Assembly: GCF_000013645.1 (NCBI RefSeq)
Contig: NC_007952.1
Location: 2,294,001 to 2,358,000 of the forward strand
Direction: 5' to 3'
DNA from: Paraburkholderia xenovorans LB400
Lineage (GTDB): Bacteria; Pseudomonadota; Gammaproteobacteria; Burkholderiales; Burkholderiaceae
Length of the DNA stretch: 64,000 bases
Within the stretch, counting starts at the first letter, position 1. Every line of letters begins with the position of its first letter. The position numbers were made by a program, and so were the translations under genes. Shown piece after piece: positions 51,150 through 59,152 of this stretch. The notes below the pieces were generated by a model. It saw only the letters and a program-made list of their open reading frames with translations. It was not told the DNA's origin and ran no database searches.

Positions 51150-51567
51150 GACCTCACCTCTCCATGCAGCATTGTTTGATCTCCCGTGACACTATGGGCC
51201 GGACAGATCTGCCAAAGAAGTAGCAGTTGTGAACTATTCGAACGTAGCAGTCTTCCTTCGTGCGACCGTACAGCGGCCTGTCTGAGACCTGCGTCCGGAT
51301 CTGCTACCGCGATTTGTGCTGCATCTGCTACTTTTCAGCGCTTGCCCTTCCCACTATCGTTTGCGGGTAACGGAACCCGCGTTTACCGCTCCAGCAATTT
51401 TCGAGGCACAGGGCGAAAAGTGGCAAAAAAGTCTTTGGGCAAGACTCTTTGCCAGGCACCGCCAGGCCGACGAGGTACGGCAAGCATCACCACGGCCGCG
51501 ACCCGTCTCCTTCCCGACCCAACGCCTGGACGAGCCGCGCCACGTGCAGCCGCAGACACACCGAACC
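51150..51567. other. Upstream region of the sulfite/nitrite reductase gene
   Basis: 418 bp between the DUF2970 start and the reductase start. It contains a 6-bp-arm hairpin (51364-51381) and a longer two-part stem-loop (51421-51454). The upstream in-frame residues do not resemble the reductase. No clear ribosome site precedes ATG 51568. Confidence 0.6.
51421..51454 (+). promoter_or_regulatory. Two-part leader stem-loop before the reductase gene
   Basis: TGGCAAA pairs with TTTGCCA at the outside, and AGTCTT with AAGACT inside, separated by a small 2x1 internal loop, with the apical loop TGGGC. It ends 114 nt before the start codon. It could be a protein-binding RNA element, a DNA operator or an attenuator. 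Confidence 0.5.
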
Positions 51568-53355
51568 ATGTACCAATACACTGAGTTTGATAAATCCTTC
51601 GTACGCAGCCGCGCGGCACAGTTTCGCGACCAGGTCGAGCGATGGCAATCCGGTAAGCTCAGCGAGAACGACTTTCGTCCGCTACGTCTTCAAAACGGAT
51701 GGTATGTGCAGCGGCATGCTCCAATGCTGCGCGTCGCCGTGCCGTATGGAGAGTTGTCGAGCTCGCAGTTGCGTGTGCTCGCCCGGATTGCGCGCGAGTA
51801 TGACGAGCCGGAGGCCGAGGTCTATCGGCTTGCTTGCGAAGCACAGCGCAAACTCGGCACACTCCGCCTGCCCACCCACTATGCGCACTTCACAACGCGC
51901 ACCAATGTCCAGTTCAACTGGATTCCGCTCTCGAAAGCGGCGGACGTGATGGACCTGCTCGCCAGCGTCGACATGCATGGGATTCAGACCAGCGGCAACT
52001 GCATCCGCAACATTTCCTGCGACGAACGTGCCGGCGTCGCTCCGGACGAGATCGCCGACCCGAGGCCGTTCGCTGAAATCATGCGGCAATGGACGACGTT
52101 GCATCCCGAGTTTGCCTTTCTTCCGCGCAAGTTCAAGATTGCAATCACCGGCGCGGCCGAAGATCGGGCCGCGACGGAGTGGCACGATGTGGGTTTGCGG
52201 CTCATCAGGAACGAAGCCGGCGAACTTGGCTTTCGGGTGACAGTCGGCGGCGGAATGGGTCGCACACCCATGATCGGCGCAGTGCTGCGTGAGTTTTTGC
52301 CGTGGCAGCAGATCATGAACTATATCGAGGCGGTTGTACGCGTCTATAACCGCTACGGTCGGCGCGATAACAAGTACAAGGCGCGCATAAAAATCCTGGT
52401 CAAGGCCGAGGGGCAGCGCTATGTCGACGACGTGAACGAGGAATTTCGCCAGATCGTCGAATTCGATGGCGGACCGCATACCATTGCACAGGCCGAACTC
52501 GACCGCGTCAGCGCTTCGTTCGTGCCGCCAGCCTTGCATAAGCGAACACCTGCGAACGTCGGCGGTGTCCGCCCGGATCTGCACGCCCAGGCGGAAATCC
52601 ATCCGCGCTTCGGGAAATGGTTGGAGCGCAACGTGGCGCTGCACAAGGACCCGCAAATGCGTGTCGTGACCTTGTCATTCAAACGCCTGCTTCAGGCGCC
52701 CGGTGACGCATCGGCCGATCAGCTCGATACCGTCGCCGAACTGGCCGCGCGATATTCGGCCGGTGAAGCACGCGTCACCCATACGCAGAATGTGGTGCTG
52801 CCGTGGGTTCATGTGGACGACCTTTTCCCGCTCTGGCAAGCCGCCTCCGATGCGGACCTGGCCAGTGCGAACGTGCACCTTCTCACAGACATGATCGCGT
52901 GCCCGGGCGGCGATTTTTGCGCCCTTGCCAATGCGCGTTCCATTCCGGTTGCACAGGCGATTGCCGAGCGTTATCAGGATCTCGACGAACTCGACGATAT
53001 CGGCGAGATCGATTTGCATATCAGCGGCTGCATCAACTCATGCGGTCATCACCATAGCGGCCACATCGGTATTCTCGGCGTCGACAAGGACGGACAGGAG
53101 TGGTATCAGGTTACGCTGGGCGGAGCGGATGGGGAGAATTCGAGCGGTGTCGCGCAGCCGGGAAAAGTCATCGGGCCGTCTTTCTCCGCACATGAAATAC
53201 CGGACGTCGTAGAAGCGATACTCTCCACTTACCGCGATGTACGAAGCGCAGATGGGACGCGGGAGACGTTTATCCAGACGGTCAGGCGCGTCGGTCTCGA
53301 ACCGTTCAAGCTTGCCGCCAACGGCGCCCGCTGCAAAACAGAGGTTTCACTGTGA
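51568..53355 (+). CDS. Siroheme [4Fe-4S] sulfite/nitrite reductase hemoprotein
   Basis: A 595-residue CysI/NirA-type enzyme reducing sulfite to sulfide (or nitrite to ammonia) with six electrons. The iron-sulfur/siroheme cysteines are Cys445 and Cys451 (ACPGGDFCALANARS) and Cys488 and Cys492 (SGCINSCGHHHSGHIG). The N-terminal siroheme-binding segments THYAHFTTRTNVQFNWIPL and TSGNCIRNISCDERAG are present. ATG 51568 starts MYQYTEFDKSFVRSRAAQFRDQ, the family N-terminus. Its stop overlaps the DUF934 GTG. In this family the DUF934 partner points to sulfite reduction; the other cys genes are not in the window. Confidence 0.9.
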   Translation: MYQYTEFDKSFVRSRAAQFRDQVERWQSGKLSENDFRPLRLQNGWYVQRHAPMLRVAVPYGELSSSQLRVLARIAREYDEPEAEVYRLACEAQRKLGTLRLPTHYAHFTTRTNVQFNWIPLSKAADVMDLLASVDMHGIQTSGNCIRNISCDERAGVAPDEIADPRPFAEIMRQWTTLHPEFAFLPRKFKIAITGAAEDRAATEWHDVGLRLIRNEAGELGFRVTVGGGMGRTPMIGAVLREFLPWQQIMNYIEAVVRVYNRYGRRDNKYKARIKILVKAEGQRYVDDVNEEFRQIVEFDGGPHTIAQAELDRVSASFVPPALHKRTPANVGGVRPDLHAQAEIHPRFGKWLERNVALHKDPQMRVVTLSFKRLLQAPGDASADQLDTVAELAARYSAGEARVTHTQNVVLPWVHVDDLFPLWQAASDADLASANVHLLTDMIACPGGDFCALANARSIPVAQAIAERYQDLDELDDIGEIDLHISGCINSCGHHHSGHIGILGVDKDGQEWYQVTLGGADGENSSGVAQPGKVIGPSFSAHEIPDVVEAILSTYRDVRSADGTRETFIQTVRRVGLEPFKLAANGARCKTEVSL

Positions 53356-53750
53356 CAAATGGCACTCGGCTGAAAATCCTGTCGACGTCCGAACATCTGG
53401 CGGACGAAGTCGAGAACGCGACTCTGCTTCCCAATGACGCAGACCCGACTACGCTTGCAGACCGGATTGAAACGATCGCACGCATCGATCTTCACTTCCC
53501 GGACTTCACGGATGGACGCGCATACAGCCAGGCCTATCTCCTACGCCGCAGGCTCGGATTCAAAGGTGACTTACGCGCCACCGGAGACGTTTTGATAGAT
53601 CAGCTCGTCCAGATGCAGAGAACGGGATTTTCCAGCGCGGTACTCAAGGACGGTGTCGATCCGGCCGACGCGAAACGCCAGTTCGAGCGATTCCCCGGTT
53701 ACTATCAGGCCGACGCTGAAAAAACCAACGAAAAGCCCGAGCCGACGTGA
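53352..53750 (+). CDS. DUF934-family protein, sulfite reductase partner
   Basis: A 132-residue protein translated from GTG 53352 in a GTGA overlap with the reductase. LPNDADPTTLADRIETIARIDLHFPDFTDGRAYSQAYLLRRRLGFKGDLRATGDVLIDQLVQMQRTGFSSAVLKDGVDPADAKRQ contains the FPxFxDGRxYSxAxLLR signature of DUF934. These genes are constantly linked to cysI-type reductases; the molecular role (perhaps electron delivery or assembly) is unresolved. It has no cysteines, so it does not itself carry an iron-sulfur cluster. Confidence 0.88.
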   Translation: MTNGTRLKILSTSEHLADEVENATLLPNDADPTTLADRIETIARIDLHFPDFTDGRAYSQAYLLRRRLGFKGDLRATGDVLIDQLVQMQRTGFSSAVLKDGVDPADAKRQFERFPGYYQADAEKTNEKPEPT

Positions 53751-53841
53751 TATCAAACCCGGTGCGGATAACCAGCCGTCGTTGACGCACGCATCGAACG
53801 TTTGAAATAGCGCCGGCCCAATCGTCCCAGGCACGAACTGG

Positions 53842-55305
53842 CTACTTCGAAATCTTCTCCAGTTCGATTCCGTTGGTGCGTGGCCCCATCAAACCAATCG
53901 CGAGCATCACGATCAACATCGCACCGGCGATGAACACGAACACGCCGCCAGTGCCAAAGTGCTTCAACACGGCGGCGATCAGAAAAGCGGTAAAAATCGC
54001 GGAAAACCGGCTCCACGAATAAACGAAGCCCACTGCGCGTGCACGAATGCTGGTCGGAAAAAGCTCGGCCTGATACGCGTGAAAGCTGTACGAAATGATG
54101 TTGCCCGCGAGCGTCAGACCCACGCCGAGACTCACCAGCAACACAGCACCCGCCGCCTGACTGAACCACAGCCCGCAGACGATATTCACACCCGCCATCA
54201 CCACGATCACCGTCTTGCGCTCGAAGCGGTCGCCGATAAAAAGCCCGATCACCGGACCGAGCGGTGCAGCCAGCGCGATCACGCTCGAATACATCAGGCT
54301 CGTGGTGATCGTAATGCCCTGCTTGATCAGAAGCGTGGGCACCCAATTCGCAAAGCCGTAGAAGCCCACCGTCTGGAAGATATTGAAGATCGTCATCATC
54401 AGCGTGCGGCTGCGGTATGGCGGCACCCACATATCGCGGAAGCTGCCGCGCGGCGCGACCGGCACCGGCGGCGCGGGCGGCGGCAGTTCGCGGCCGTACT
54501 CGCGGCGCACCTTTGCTTCGAGTTCGGTCATCACCCGATCGGCTTCGGCAAGACGTCCTTGTTGTGCGAGCCAACGCGGGCTTTCCGGCAATGCGCGGCG
54601 AATCCACCACACGAACAGCGCACCGTGTGCGCCGATCAGCACGACCCAGCGCCAGCCGTCGAGGCCGAGCAGCGTACGCGGCACCAATAGATACGAGAGA
54701 AATGCCACCACCGGCACCGCCGTAAAACCGACTGCCTGTTCGCACGCGAATGCGCGGCCGCGAATCTGCTTGGGCACCAGCTCCGAAATGTACGTGCCGA
54801 TCGTCACCAGTTCGACGCCAATGCCGATCCCGGCCAGGAAGCGCCAGAAGTTCAGCCCGGTAGCCGTTTCCTGAAACGCCATCACGATGTTGGCCGCGGT
54901 GTACCAGAGCAGCGAGTAGGTGAACACCGCACGGCGTCCGAAGCGATCCGCCAGAAAGCCGCACGCGATCGTGCCGATAAAGAGGCCGCTGAACAGCGCG
55001 GCAATGAAACTCGCGACGCCGGTCGAGCCGAACAGGCCATGCGTGGTCGCGGTCAGCAAACCGCTTTTGACGAGGCCGGGCGCGACATAGCCCGAGTACA
55101 GCAGATCGTAGAGTTCGAAGAAGAAGCCGAGGCTCAGCAGTACCACCAGTTTCCAGATGGAGCGCGTGGCGGGCAGCCGGTCGAGGCGGGCGGAGATGCT
55201 GCCGGCGTCGAGCGGCGTGGCCGCGCGCGCACTAGTCGCCGCCGTATCCGAATATACCGCGCCGCTACTGTTCGCGACGGAGCCGGCATGATCTGGGGAT
55301 GCCAT
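53842..55305 (-). CDS. MFS transporter, sugar-porter-like
   Basis: A 487-residue major facilitator with 12 helices and a longer central loop (about 260-300, Pro/Arg-rich). Signatures: FLADRFGRRAVFTYSL (loop 2-3), LAGIGIGVELVTIGTYISELVPKQIRGRAFACEQAVGFTAVP (helix 4-5, sugar-porter style ExxPxxxRG), ALPESPRWLAQQGRLAEA (PESPRxL), and SYSFHAYQAELFPTSIRARAVGFVYSWSR. It belongs to the metabolite/H+ symporter neighbourhood; the substrate is unknown. AGGAG lies before ATG 55305. The REP-like array starts 20 bp upstream of the gene. Confidence 0.9.
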   Translation of the reverse strand: MASPDHAGSVANSSGAVYSDTAATSARAATPLDAGSISARLDRLPATRSIWKLVVLLSLGFFFELYDLLYSGYVAPGLVKSGLLTATTHGLFGSTGVASFIAALFSGLFIGTIACGFLADRFGRRAVFTYSLLWYTAANIVMAFQETATGLNFWRFLAGIGIGVELVTIGTYISELVPKQIRGRAFACEQAVGFTAVPVVAFLSYLLVPRTLLGLDGWRWVVLIGAHGALFVWWIRRALPESPRWLAQQGRLAEADRVMTELEAKVRREYGRELPPPAPPVPVAPRGSFRDMWVPPYRSRTLMMTIFNIFQTVGFYGFANWVPTLLIKQGITITTSLMYSSVIALAAPLGPVIGLFIGDRFERKTVIVVMAGVNIVCGLWFSQAAGAVLLVSLGVGLTLAGNIISYSFHAYQAELFPTSIRARAVGFVYSWSRFSAIFTAFLIAAVLKHFGTGGVFVFIAGAMLIVMLAIGLMGPRTNGIELEKISK

Positions 55306-55681
55306 CCTGTCTGTCTCCTGTGTCGGTCGGAGTTGGTGCTTTAGCGCTTACTCCGACCCCATGCAAGTGCGGTCGGTCGGAGTTGGCGCTTTAGCGCTTA
55401 CTCCGACCCCATGCAAGTGCGGTCGGTCGGAGTTGGTGCTTTAGCGCCTACTCCGACTCCATGCAAGCCACTGCGGTCCGCCAGAGTCGACGCTTTAGCG
55501 CCTATCCCGGCCCGTGGCCAGCATTCTAGCCGCGTGCGCGCTTCAATTGTTCGAGGGTCGCGATTTTCCCGGCCAGCTCGCTAACCGCCACCGTACACCG
55601 ACTCGCATGACACACATCGATTGCCTATGAGGCAAACGCCTTCCGTGCTCGACGCGGCTGCGCCGGCCAACCGCGAGTCGA
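55306..55681. other. Intergenic region with REP-like array
   Basis: 376 bp upstream of the MFS gene and downstream of the XRE regulator stop. The MFS ribosome site is at its left edge; the palindrome array fills 55325-55514; the right part (55520-55680) shows nothing distinct. Confidence 0.7.
55325..55514. repeat. Array of REP-like palindromes with 50-bp period
   Basis: Copies at 55325-55358, 55375-55408 and 55425-55458 repeat every 50 bp with few changes, and a decayed fourth copy follows to about 55514. Each copy is a 34-bp palindrome: outer arms GGTCGGAGT / ACTCCGACC and, in copy 2, an inner perfect GCGCT-TT-AGCGC. The 16-bp spacer ATGCAAGTGC... is also repeated, so this is not a CRISPR. 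The GCGCTAAAGCGC core is a motif I recall from Burkholderia intergenic repeats. Confidence 0.85.
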
Positions 55682-56542
55682 CTAACGCTCCGGCTGCGGT
55701 GCAGCGGCGAGCATCTCCAGATGACGCGCTTCTGTTTCTTCGTCCGCGGGGAACATGCACTCGAGCCGCAGTTCCTGCGCCGCGACGGTTTGCGGCGTGC
55801 CCACGCTCGCGACCATCGAGAAATACTTCATGACGTGGCCGTTCTTGACGAAACCAATGGGTATCACCGGCATGGCCGCAGAGGCATCCGCGATCGACGG
55901 AGCGCGTCGCTCCACGCCCGCTTGCGCGGCTTCGGCCGGATAGGCAAGCAGTTCGTCAAGCAGTTGCCGGGTCCGATCGTCGATTACGCGCCCCACCGCC
56001 TCGCGGCGAACCCGCTGGATCAGGCTATCCGCGACGGTCTGCCAGTCGACCACGAACGGGCGCAAGCCTTGCGGATCGAAGATCAGATGCAGCATATTGC
56101 GCGGCCCGGCACGCGCCGCCATATCGGTGAAGCAATTGAAAAAACGCGGCGCGGCGTCGTTGGTCATCAACACATTCCAGTATCGGTCCATGACCAGCGC
56201 CGGAAACGGTTCATGCTGCCGCAGCATGCGTCCGAGCGCATTCGTGACGCTTTGCATCTCCTGCGCATTCCACGCAGTGTCGGCATAGATCGGCGCGTAG
56301 CCGGCAGCCAGTAGTAGCGTGTTGCGTTCGCGCAGCGGTATGTCGAGGGTCTGCGCGATGTCCAGCAGCATCTGACGGCTCGGCACGCTGCGCCCGCTTT
56401 CGATAAAGCTGATATGACGCTGCGAGACGCCGGCCCTGAACGACAGGTCGAGCTGGCTGACGGCGCGCAGGTCTCGCCAGTGACGCAACAGCACGCCGAG
56501 ATCGTTCGAGGTTGTATTTCTGGCTGGATTCTCAGGGTTCAT
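55682..56542 (-). CDS. XRE-family regulator with MmyB-like ligand domain
   Basis: A 286-residue protein; ATG 56542 (MNPENPARN) has GAGAG upstream. LGVLLRHWRDLRAVSQLDLSFRAGVSQRHISFIESGRSVPSRQMLLDIAQTLDIPLRERNTLLLAAGYAP (about 14-83) is the helix-turn-helix. The following 180 residues (ALVMDRYWNVLMTNDAAPRFF, NMLHLIFDPQGLRPFVVDWQTVADSLIQRVRREA) are the PAS-like MmyB ligand domain known from actinobacterial fatty-acid-sensing regulators. It is downstream of the carboxymuconolactone-decarboxylase-like gene (108-bp gap with hairpin). Confidence 0.92.
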   Translation of the reverse strand: MNPENPARNTTSNDLGVLLRHWRDLRAVSQLDLSFRAGVSQRHISFIESGRSVPSRQMLLDIAQTLDIPLRERNTLLLAAGYAPIYADTAWNAQEMQSVTNALGRMLRQHEPFPALVMDRYWNVLMTNDAAPRFFNCFTDMAARAGPRNMLHLIFDPQGLRPFVVDWQTVADSLIQRVRREAVGRVIDDRTRQLLDELLAYPAEAAQAGVERRAPSIADASAAMPVIPIGFVKNGHVMKYFSMVASVGTPQTVAAQELRLECMFPADEETEARHLEMLAAAPQPER

Positions 56543-56579
56543 CGCTCTCTCGTCCGCAAGTCTTGATGGCGGGTTCGCA

Positions 56580-56608
56580 GGCGCCGGCATTCGCTATGCG
56601 CCGGCGCC
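56580..56608 (-). terminator. GC-rich hairpin between the CMD-like and XRE genes
   Basis: GGCGCCGGC (56580-56588) and GCCGGCGCC (56600-56608) are perfect 9-bp arms, 42 nt past the CMD-like stop. Likely a terminator or stabiliser. Confidence 0.5.
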
Positions 56609-56650
56609 CGCAGTTGCGTCATCGCTCAACCGCCTTTTCCCTCACGAAGC

Positions 56651-57199
56651 TTAAGCCTTCCAGGCGTGAACCTGGAACTGCGCTTCCAGCGGCGGCTGCG
56701 CGATGCTGCCCACGTAGTTCGTAATCGTCGACGCTGCCGCCACGGCGAGCACTTCAAGCACCTGATCGCGACGGAAACCGGCTGCGATGAACGCGCTCAC
56801 ATCGTGTTCGTCGAGATGTCCGCGCTTCTCGATCGCGGTCTTCGTCAACGCCGACAACGCGGCATGCCGGCGGTCCGCAGGCTGCCGGCCTTCGCGAATC
56901 GCTTCGACATCTGCGGAGGTAAGCCCCTCGTTCAGCGCCAATGCCGTGTGAAACGCGACCGCCCACGTACAGGCGTTGGTCACGGCATTCGTCAACAACA
57001 GCGTCTGGATCTGCGCTTCCGTGAACGTGCCCGCGTGGACCTTCTGGAACAGGTTCACAAAAGCGCCGATCAGCACAGGCGATTCGGCCATGATTCCCGC
57101 AATGTTGGGGACGAAGCCGAACGTCTGCTGGAGTTGCTGCAAGACCGGCCGGGATTGCTCCGGTGCGGAGTCGATGGTGTAAAGCCGAAACGTCGACAT
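56651..57199 (-). CDS. Carboxymuconolactone-decarboxylase-family protein with altered active site
   Basis: A 182-residue AhpD/CMD-fold protein; GAGGA lies before ATG 57199. The catalytic segment reads VTNACTWAVAFHT, that is Cys77-x2-Ala80-x3-His84, where AhpD enzymes have Cys-x2-Cys-x3-His. With only one redox cysteine it cannot work by the usual disulfide exchange. It could be a decarboxylase-type or non-redox member. N-terminal FGFVPNIAGIMAESPVLIGAFVNLFQKV and C-terminal VLEVLAVAAASTITNYVGSI fit the family. It is divergent from the molybdopterin-fold gene. Confidence 0.88.
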   Translation of the reverse strand: MSTFRLYTIDSAPEQSRPVLQQLQQTFGFVPNIAGIMAESPVLIGAFVNLFQKVHAGTFTEAQIQTLLLTNAVTNACTWAVAFHTALALNEGLTSADVEAIREGRQPADRRHAALSALTKTAIEKRGHLDEHDVSAFIAAGFRRDQVLEVLAVAAASTITNYVGSIAQPPLEAQFQVHAWKA

Positions 57200-57431
57200 G
57201 ATATGTCCTCGATAGTGGACGCGGTTCGAAGTGAACTGCGCGAGAACCGAAGATTAGGCGCGGACCGGAGGCTCGCCAATTACCTCGCATGTAATAGAAA
57301 GGGCCGAACGGGACTGCGAGTCCGCCAATGAGTCGGCCACGCGACACAGTCGCCGCCAATTGCCCGACAATGGAGACCGCGACGATCCGCCCGGAACACG
57401 TTGCCCCTTTAACTCCCCAGAGACCACGCCA

Positions 57432-58034
57432 ATGAACAAACGAAAATTCTTGAGCAGCGCGGCTCTACTCGGCGCAAGCGCGGCGGCTGCGCCTGCATTC
57501 GGCGGCCAGCCCGTCCACAGGCAGGCCTGCGCGGCATCTCCCGTCGTTCTTACGATCAGCGGCGCGATCAGGCGTCACAATCGCGGCGCGCTCGATCCCG
57601 CCTTCGACCAGTTGCTCGCCAGGCACCAGGTGAAGTTTTCCGAAGCATACGGCCTCGACTTCCCATTGATCGCCGGCATGCCGGCCGTAACGATCAAGCC
57701 CACCACGGAATACGATGCCCGCCCGCACAGCTTGAGCGGCCCCCTGCTCATCAACGTGCTGGAACATGTCGGCGCGCCGACCGCGGGCAGCACGCAAATC
57801 GTCATGCACGCCGTAGACGGTTATGCCGTCGCGACGACACTCGATAAAGTGCGCGCCTATCAATTCATCGTGGCGACACACATGGACGGCAAGCCGCTAC
57901 CGCTCGGCGGCGTCGGCCCATTATGGGCAACCTACGACGCGGACACTATCCCCGAGTTGTCGGGCAAACCGCTCAAAGACCGCTTCGAGCTGTCGCCCTG
58001 GGGGCTCTATCACCTGCGGGTTAGCGAAGCGTGA
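57432..58034 (+). CDS. Small exported molybdopterin-fold (SUOX-like) protein
   Basis: A 200-residue protein from ATG 57432: signal peptide MNKRKFLSSAALLGASAAAAPAFG, then the oxidoreductase molybdopterin-binding fold: VVLTISGAIRR, VTIKPTTEYDARPHSLSGPLLINVLEHVGAP, VMHAVDGYAVATTLDKVRAYQFIVATHMDGKPLPLGGVGPLWATYDADTIPEL, FELSPWGLYHLRVSEA. Only one cysteine remains in the mature chain (QACAAS, at its start), not in the place of the molybdenum-binding Cys. Short proteins of this type accompany cytochrome or dehydrogenase genes elsewhere; none is adjacent here. Confidence 0.8.
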   Translation: MNKRKFLSSAALLGASAAAAPAFGGQPVHRQACAASPVVLTISGAIRRHNRGALDPAFDQLLARHQVKFSEAYGLDFPLIAGMPAVTIKPTTEYDARPHSLSGPLLINVLEHVGAPTAGSTQIVMHAVDGYAVATTLDKVRAYQFIVATHMDGKPLPLGGVGPLWATYDADTIPELSGKPLKDRFELSPWGLYHLRVSEA

Positions 58035-58055
58035 CGGCGCGCCGCCGGCTCCAGT

Positions 58056-58973
58056 TCAACGCTTGCCCGGCGGCAAAAACTCCATCTGCTCTTCGACATA
58101 CAACGCGTAGATCAGCTTCAGCATCGCGTTGATGTCTTCCGATTCGTCGAGCATGCGCATACTCATGATGATGGGCGAAACGAGGTTCGGGTCGTCCAGA
58201 TTCATGTAGCTCACGTCATCGCGCTTCAGCCCGTACACGCTGCTCGGCACGATCGCGACGCCTTCGCCGGCGGCCACGAGGCCGAGTGCGATCTGTAGCT
58301 CACGCGTTTCGTACAGCCGATGCGGTTTGAGCGAGCGGTCGTGGAACGCCGCGAGCACCTGGTCCGCAAAACTCGGGCGCGGCGCCTTGGGAAAAATGAT
58401 CAGCGTCTCGCCGAGCAGATCGTGCAGCGACAGTTCCGCCTTCGACACAGTGAGCGGATGCCCCAACGGCAGCGCCACGATCATGCGCTCCTCGCGCAGC
58501 ACGACCCGGCGCACGCTCGGATCTTCGTGACGGATGCGGCCGAAGCCGACATCGATACGCCCTTCTTTCAACGCCTTGATCTGATCCATGGTCGACAGCT
58601 CGTGGAGGCTCAACTCCACCGCGCTGTTTTCGTCGCGAAAGCGCCGGATGATTTTCGGCAGCATGCCGTACAGCGTCGAGCCGACGAAACCGACCGACAG
58701 GCTGCGCTCGATCTTGCCCACGCGCCTTGTCATCGATTCCAGTTCGGCAGTTTGCGCCAGCAACTGCACCGCATGCGAATAAAAGAAGCGCCCCGTGTCG
58801 CTGAGATTGAGCGGGCGGGAGCCGCGCTCGAACAGCAGTACGCCGAGCGACTCTTCCAGTTGCTGGATCTGGCGGCTGAGCGGCGGCTGTGCAATGTGCA
58901 GACGTTCGGCGGCGCGCGTGAAATTGCGTTCCTCGGCAACCGCGACGAAATAGCGTAAATGGCGCAATTCCAT
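58056..58973 (-). CDS. LysR regulator of the BenM/CatM group
   Basis: A 305-residue LysR protein. MELRHLRYFVAVAEERNFTRAAERLHIAQPPLSRQIQQLEESLGVLLFERGSRPLNLSDTG is the canonical BenM/CatM DNA-binding domain. AAGG lies 8 nt before ATG 58973, preferred to the ATG two codons earlier. It is divergent from benA with 179 bp between, where three ATAC-N7 boxes lie. It most likely activates benABCD in response to benzoate or cis,cis-muconate. No catA/B/C genes are in view. Confidence 0.9.
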   Translation of the reverse strand: MELRHLRYFVAVAEERNFTRAAERLHIAQPPLSRQIQQLEESLGVLLFERGSRPLNLSDTGRFFYSHAVQLLAQTAELESMTRRVGKIERSLSVGFVGSTLYGMLPKIIRRFRDENSAVELSLHELSTMDQIKALKEGRIDVGFGRIRHEDPSVRRVVLREERMIVALPLGHPLTVSKAELSLHDLLGETLIIFPKAPRPSFADQVLAAFHDRSLKPHRLYETRELQIALGLVAAGEGVAIVPSSVYGLKRDDVSYMNLDDPNLVSPIIMSMRMLDESEDINAMLKLIYALYVEEQMEFLPPGKR

Positions 58974-58977
58974 GACC

Positions 58978-58992
58978 ATACCTTTTGGATAT
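58978..58992. promoter_or_regulatory. Candidate BenM box 1
   Basis: ATAC-CTTTTGG-ATAT is one base from the ATAC-N7-GTAT site of BenM. It abuts the LysR start codon. Confidence 0.5.
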
Positions 58993-58999
58993 GAACCTG

Positions 59000-59014
59000 A
59001 TACTAAAACGGTGT
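59000..59014. promoter_or_regulatory. Candidate BenM box 2
   Basis: ATAC-TAAAACG-GTGT has one mismatch to ATAC-N7-GTAT and starts 22 bp, two helical turns, after box 1, on the same face of DNA. Confidence 0.45.
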
Positions 59015-59071
59015 TGGACGCGCCAAACGGCCGCCAACTATCCTGCACCTACACCTGAAGCCCCGCAAATT

Positions 59072-59086
59072 ATACCTTTCAGGCAT
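59072..59086. promoter_or_regulatory. Candidate BenM box 3 near benA
   Basis: ATAC-CTTTCAG-GCAT has one mismatch to ATAC-N7-GTAT and lies 66 bp before the benA ATG. Its left half ATACCTTT repeats that of box 1. Confidence 0.45.
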
Positions 59087-59152
59087 TGCATGGCGACAGC
59101 GACAGCGTTTCGCGGCGCCGTTCGAAAAGCGCACTATTGTCAGGAGACAACC

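Noticed and set aside
51419..51445. Sigma-54 promoter before the sulfite reductase gene
   Set aside because: A TGGCA box is present, but the GC dinucleotide at the required spacing is missing.
55325..55514. CRISPR array
   Set aside because: Repeats are palindromic with a 50-bp period, but the spacers are identical rather than unique, and no cas genes are near.
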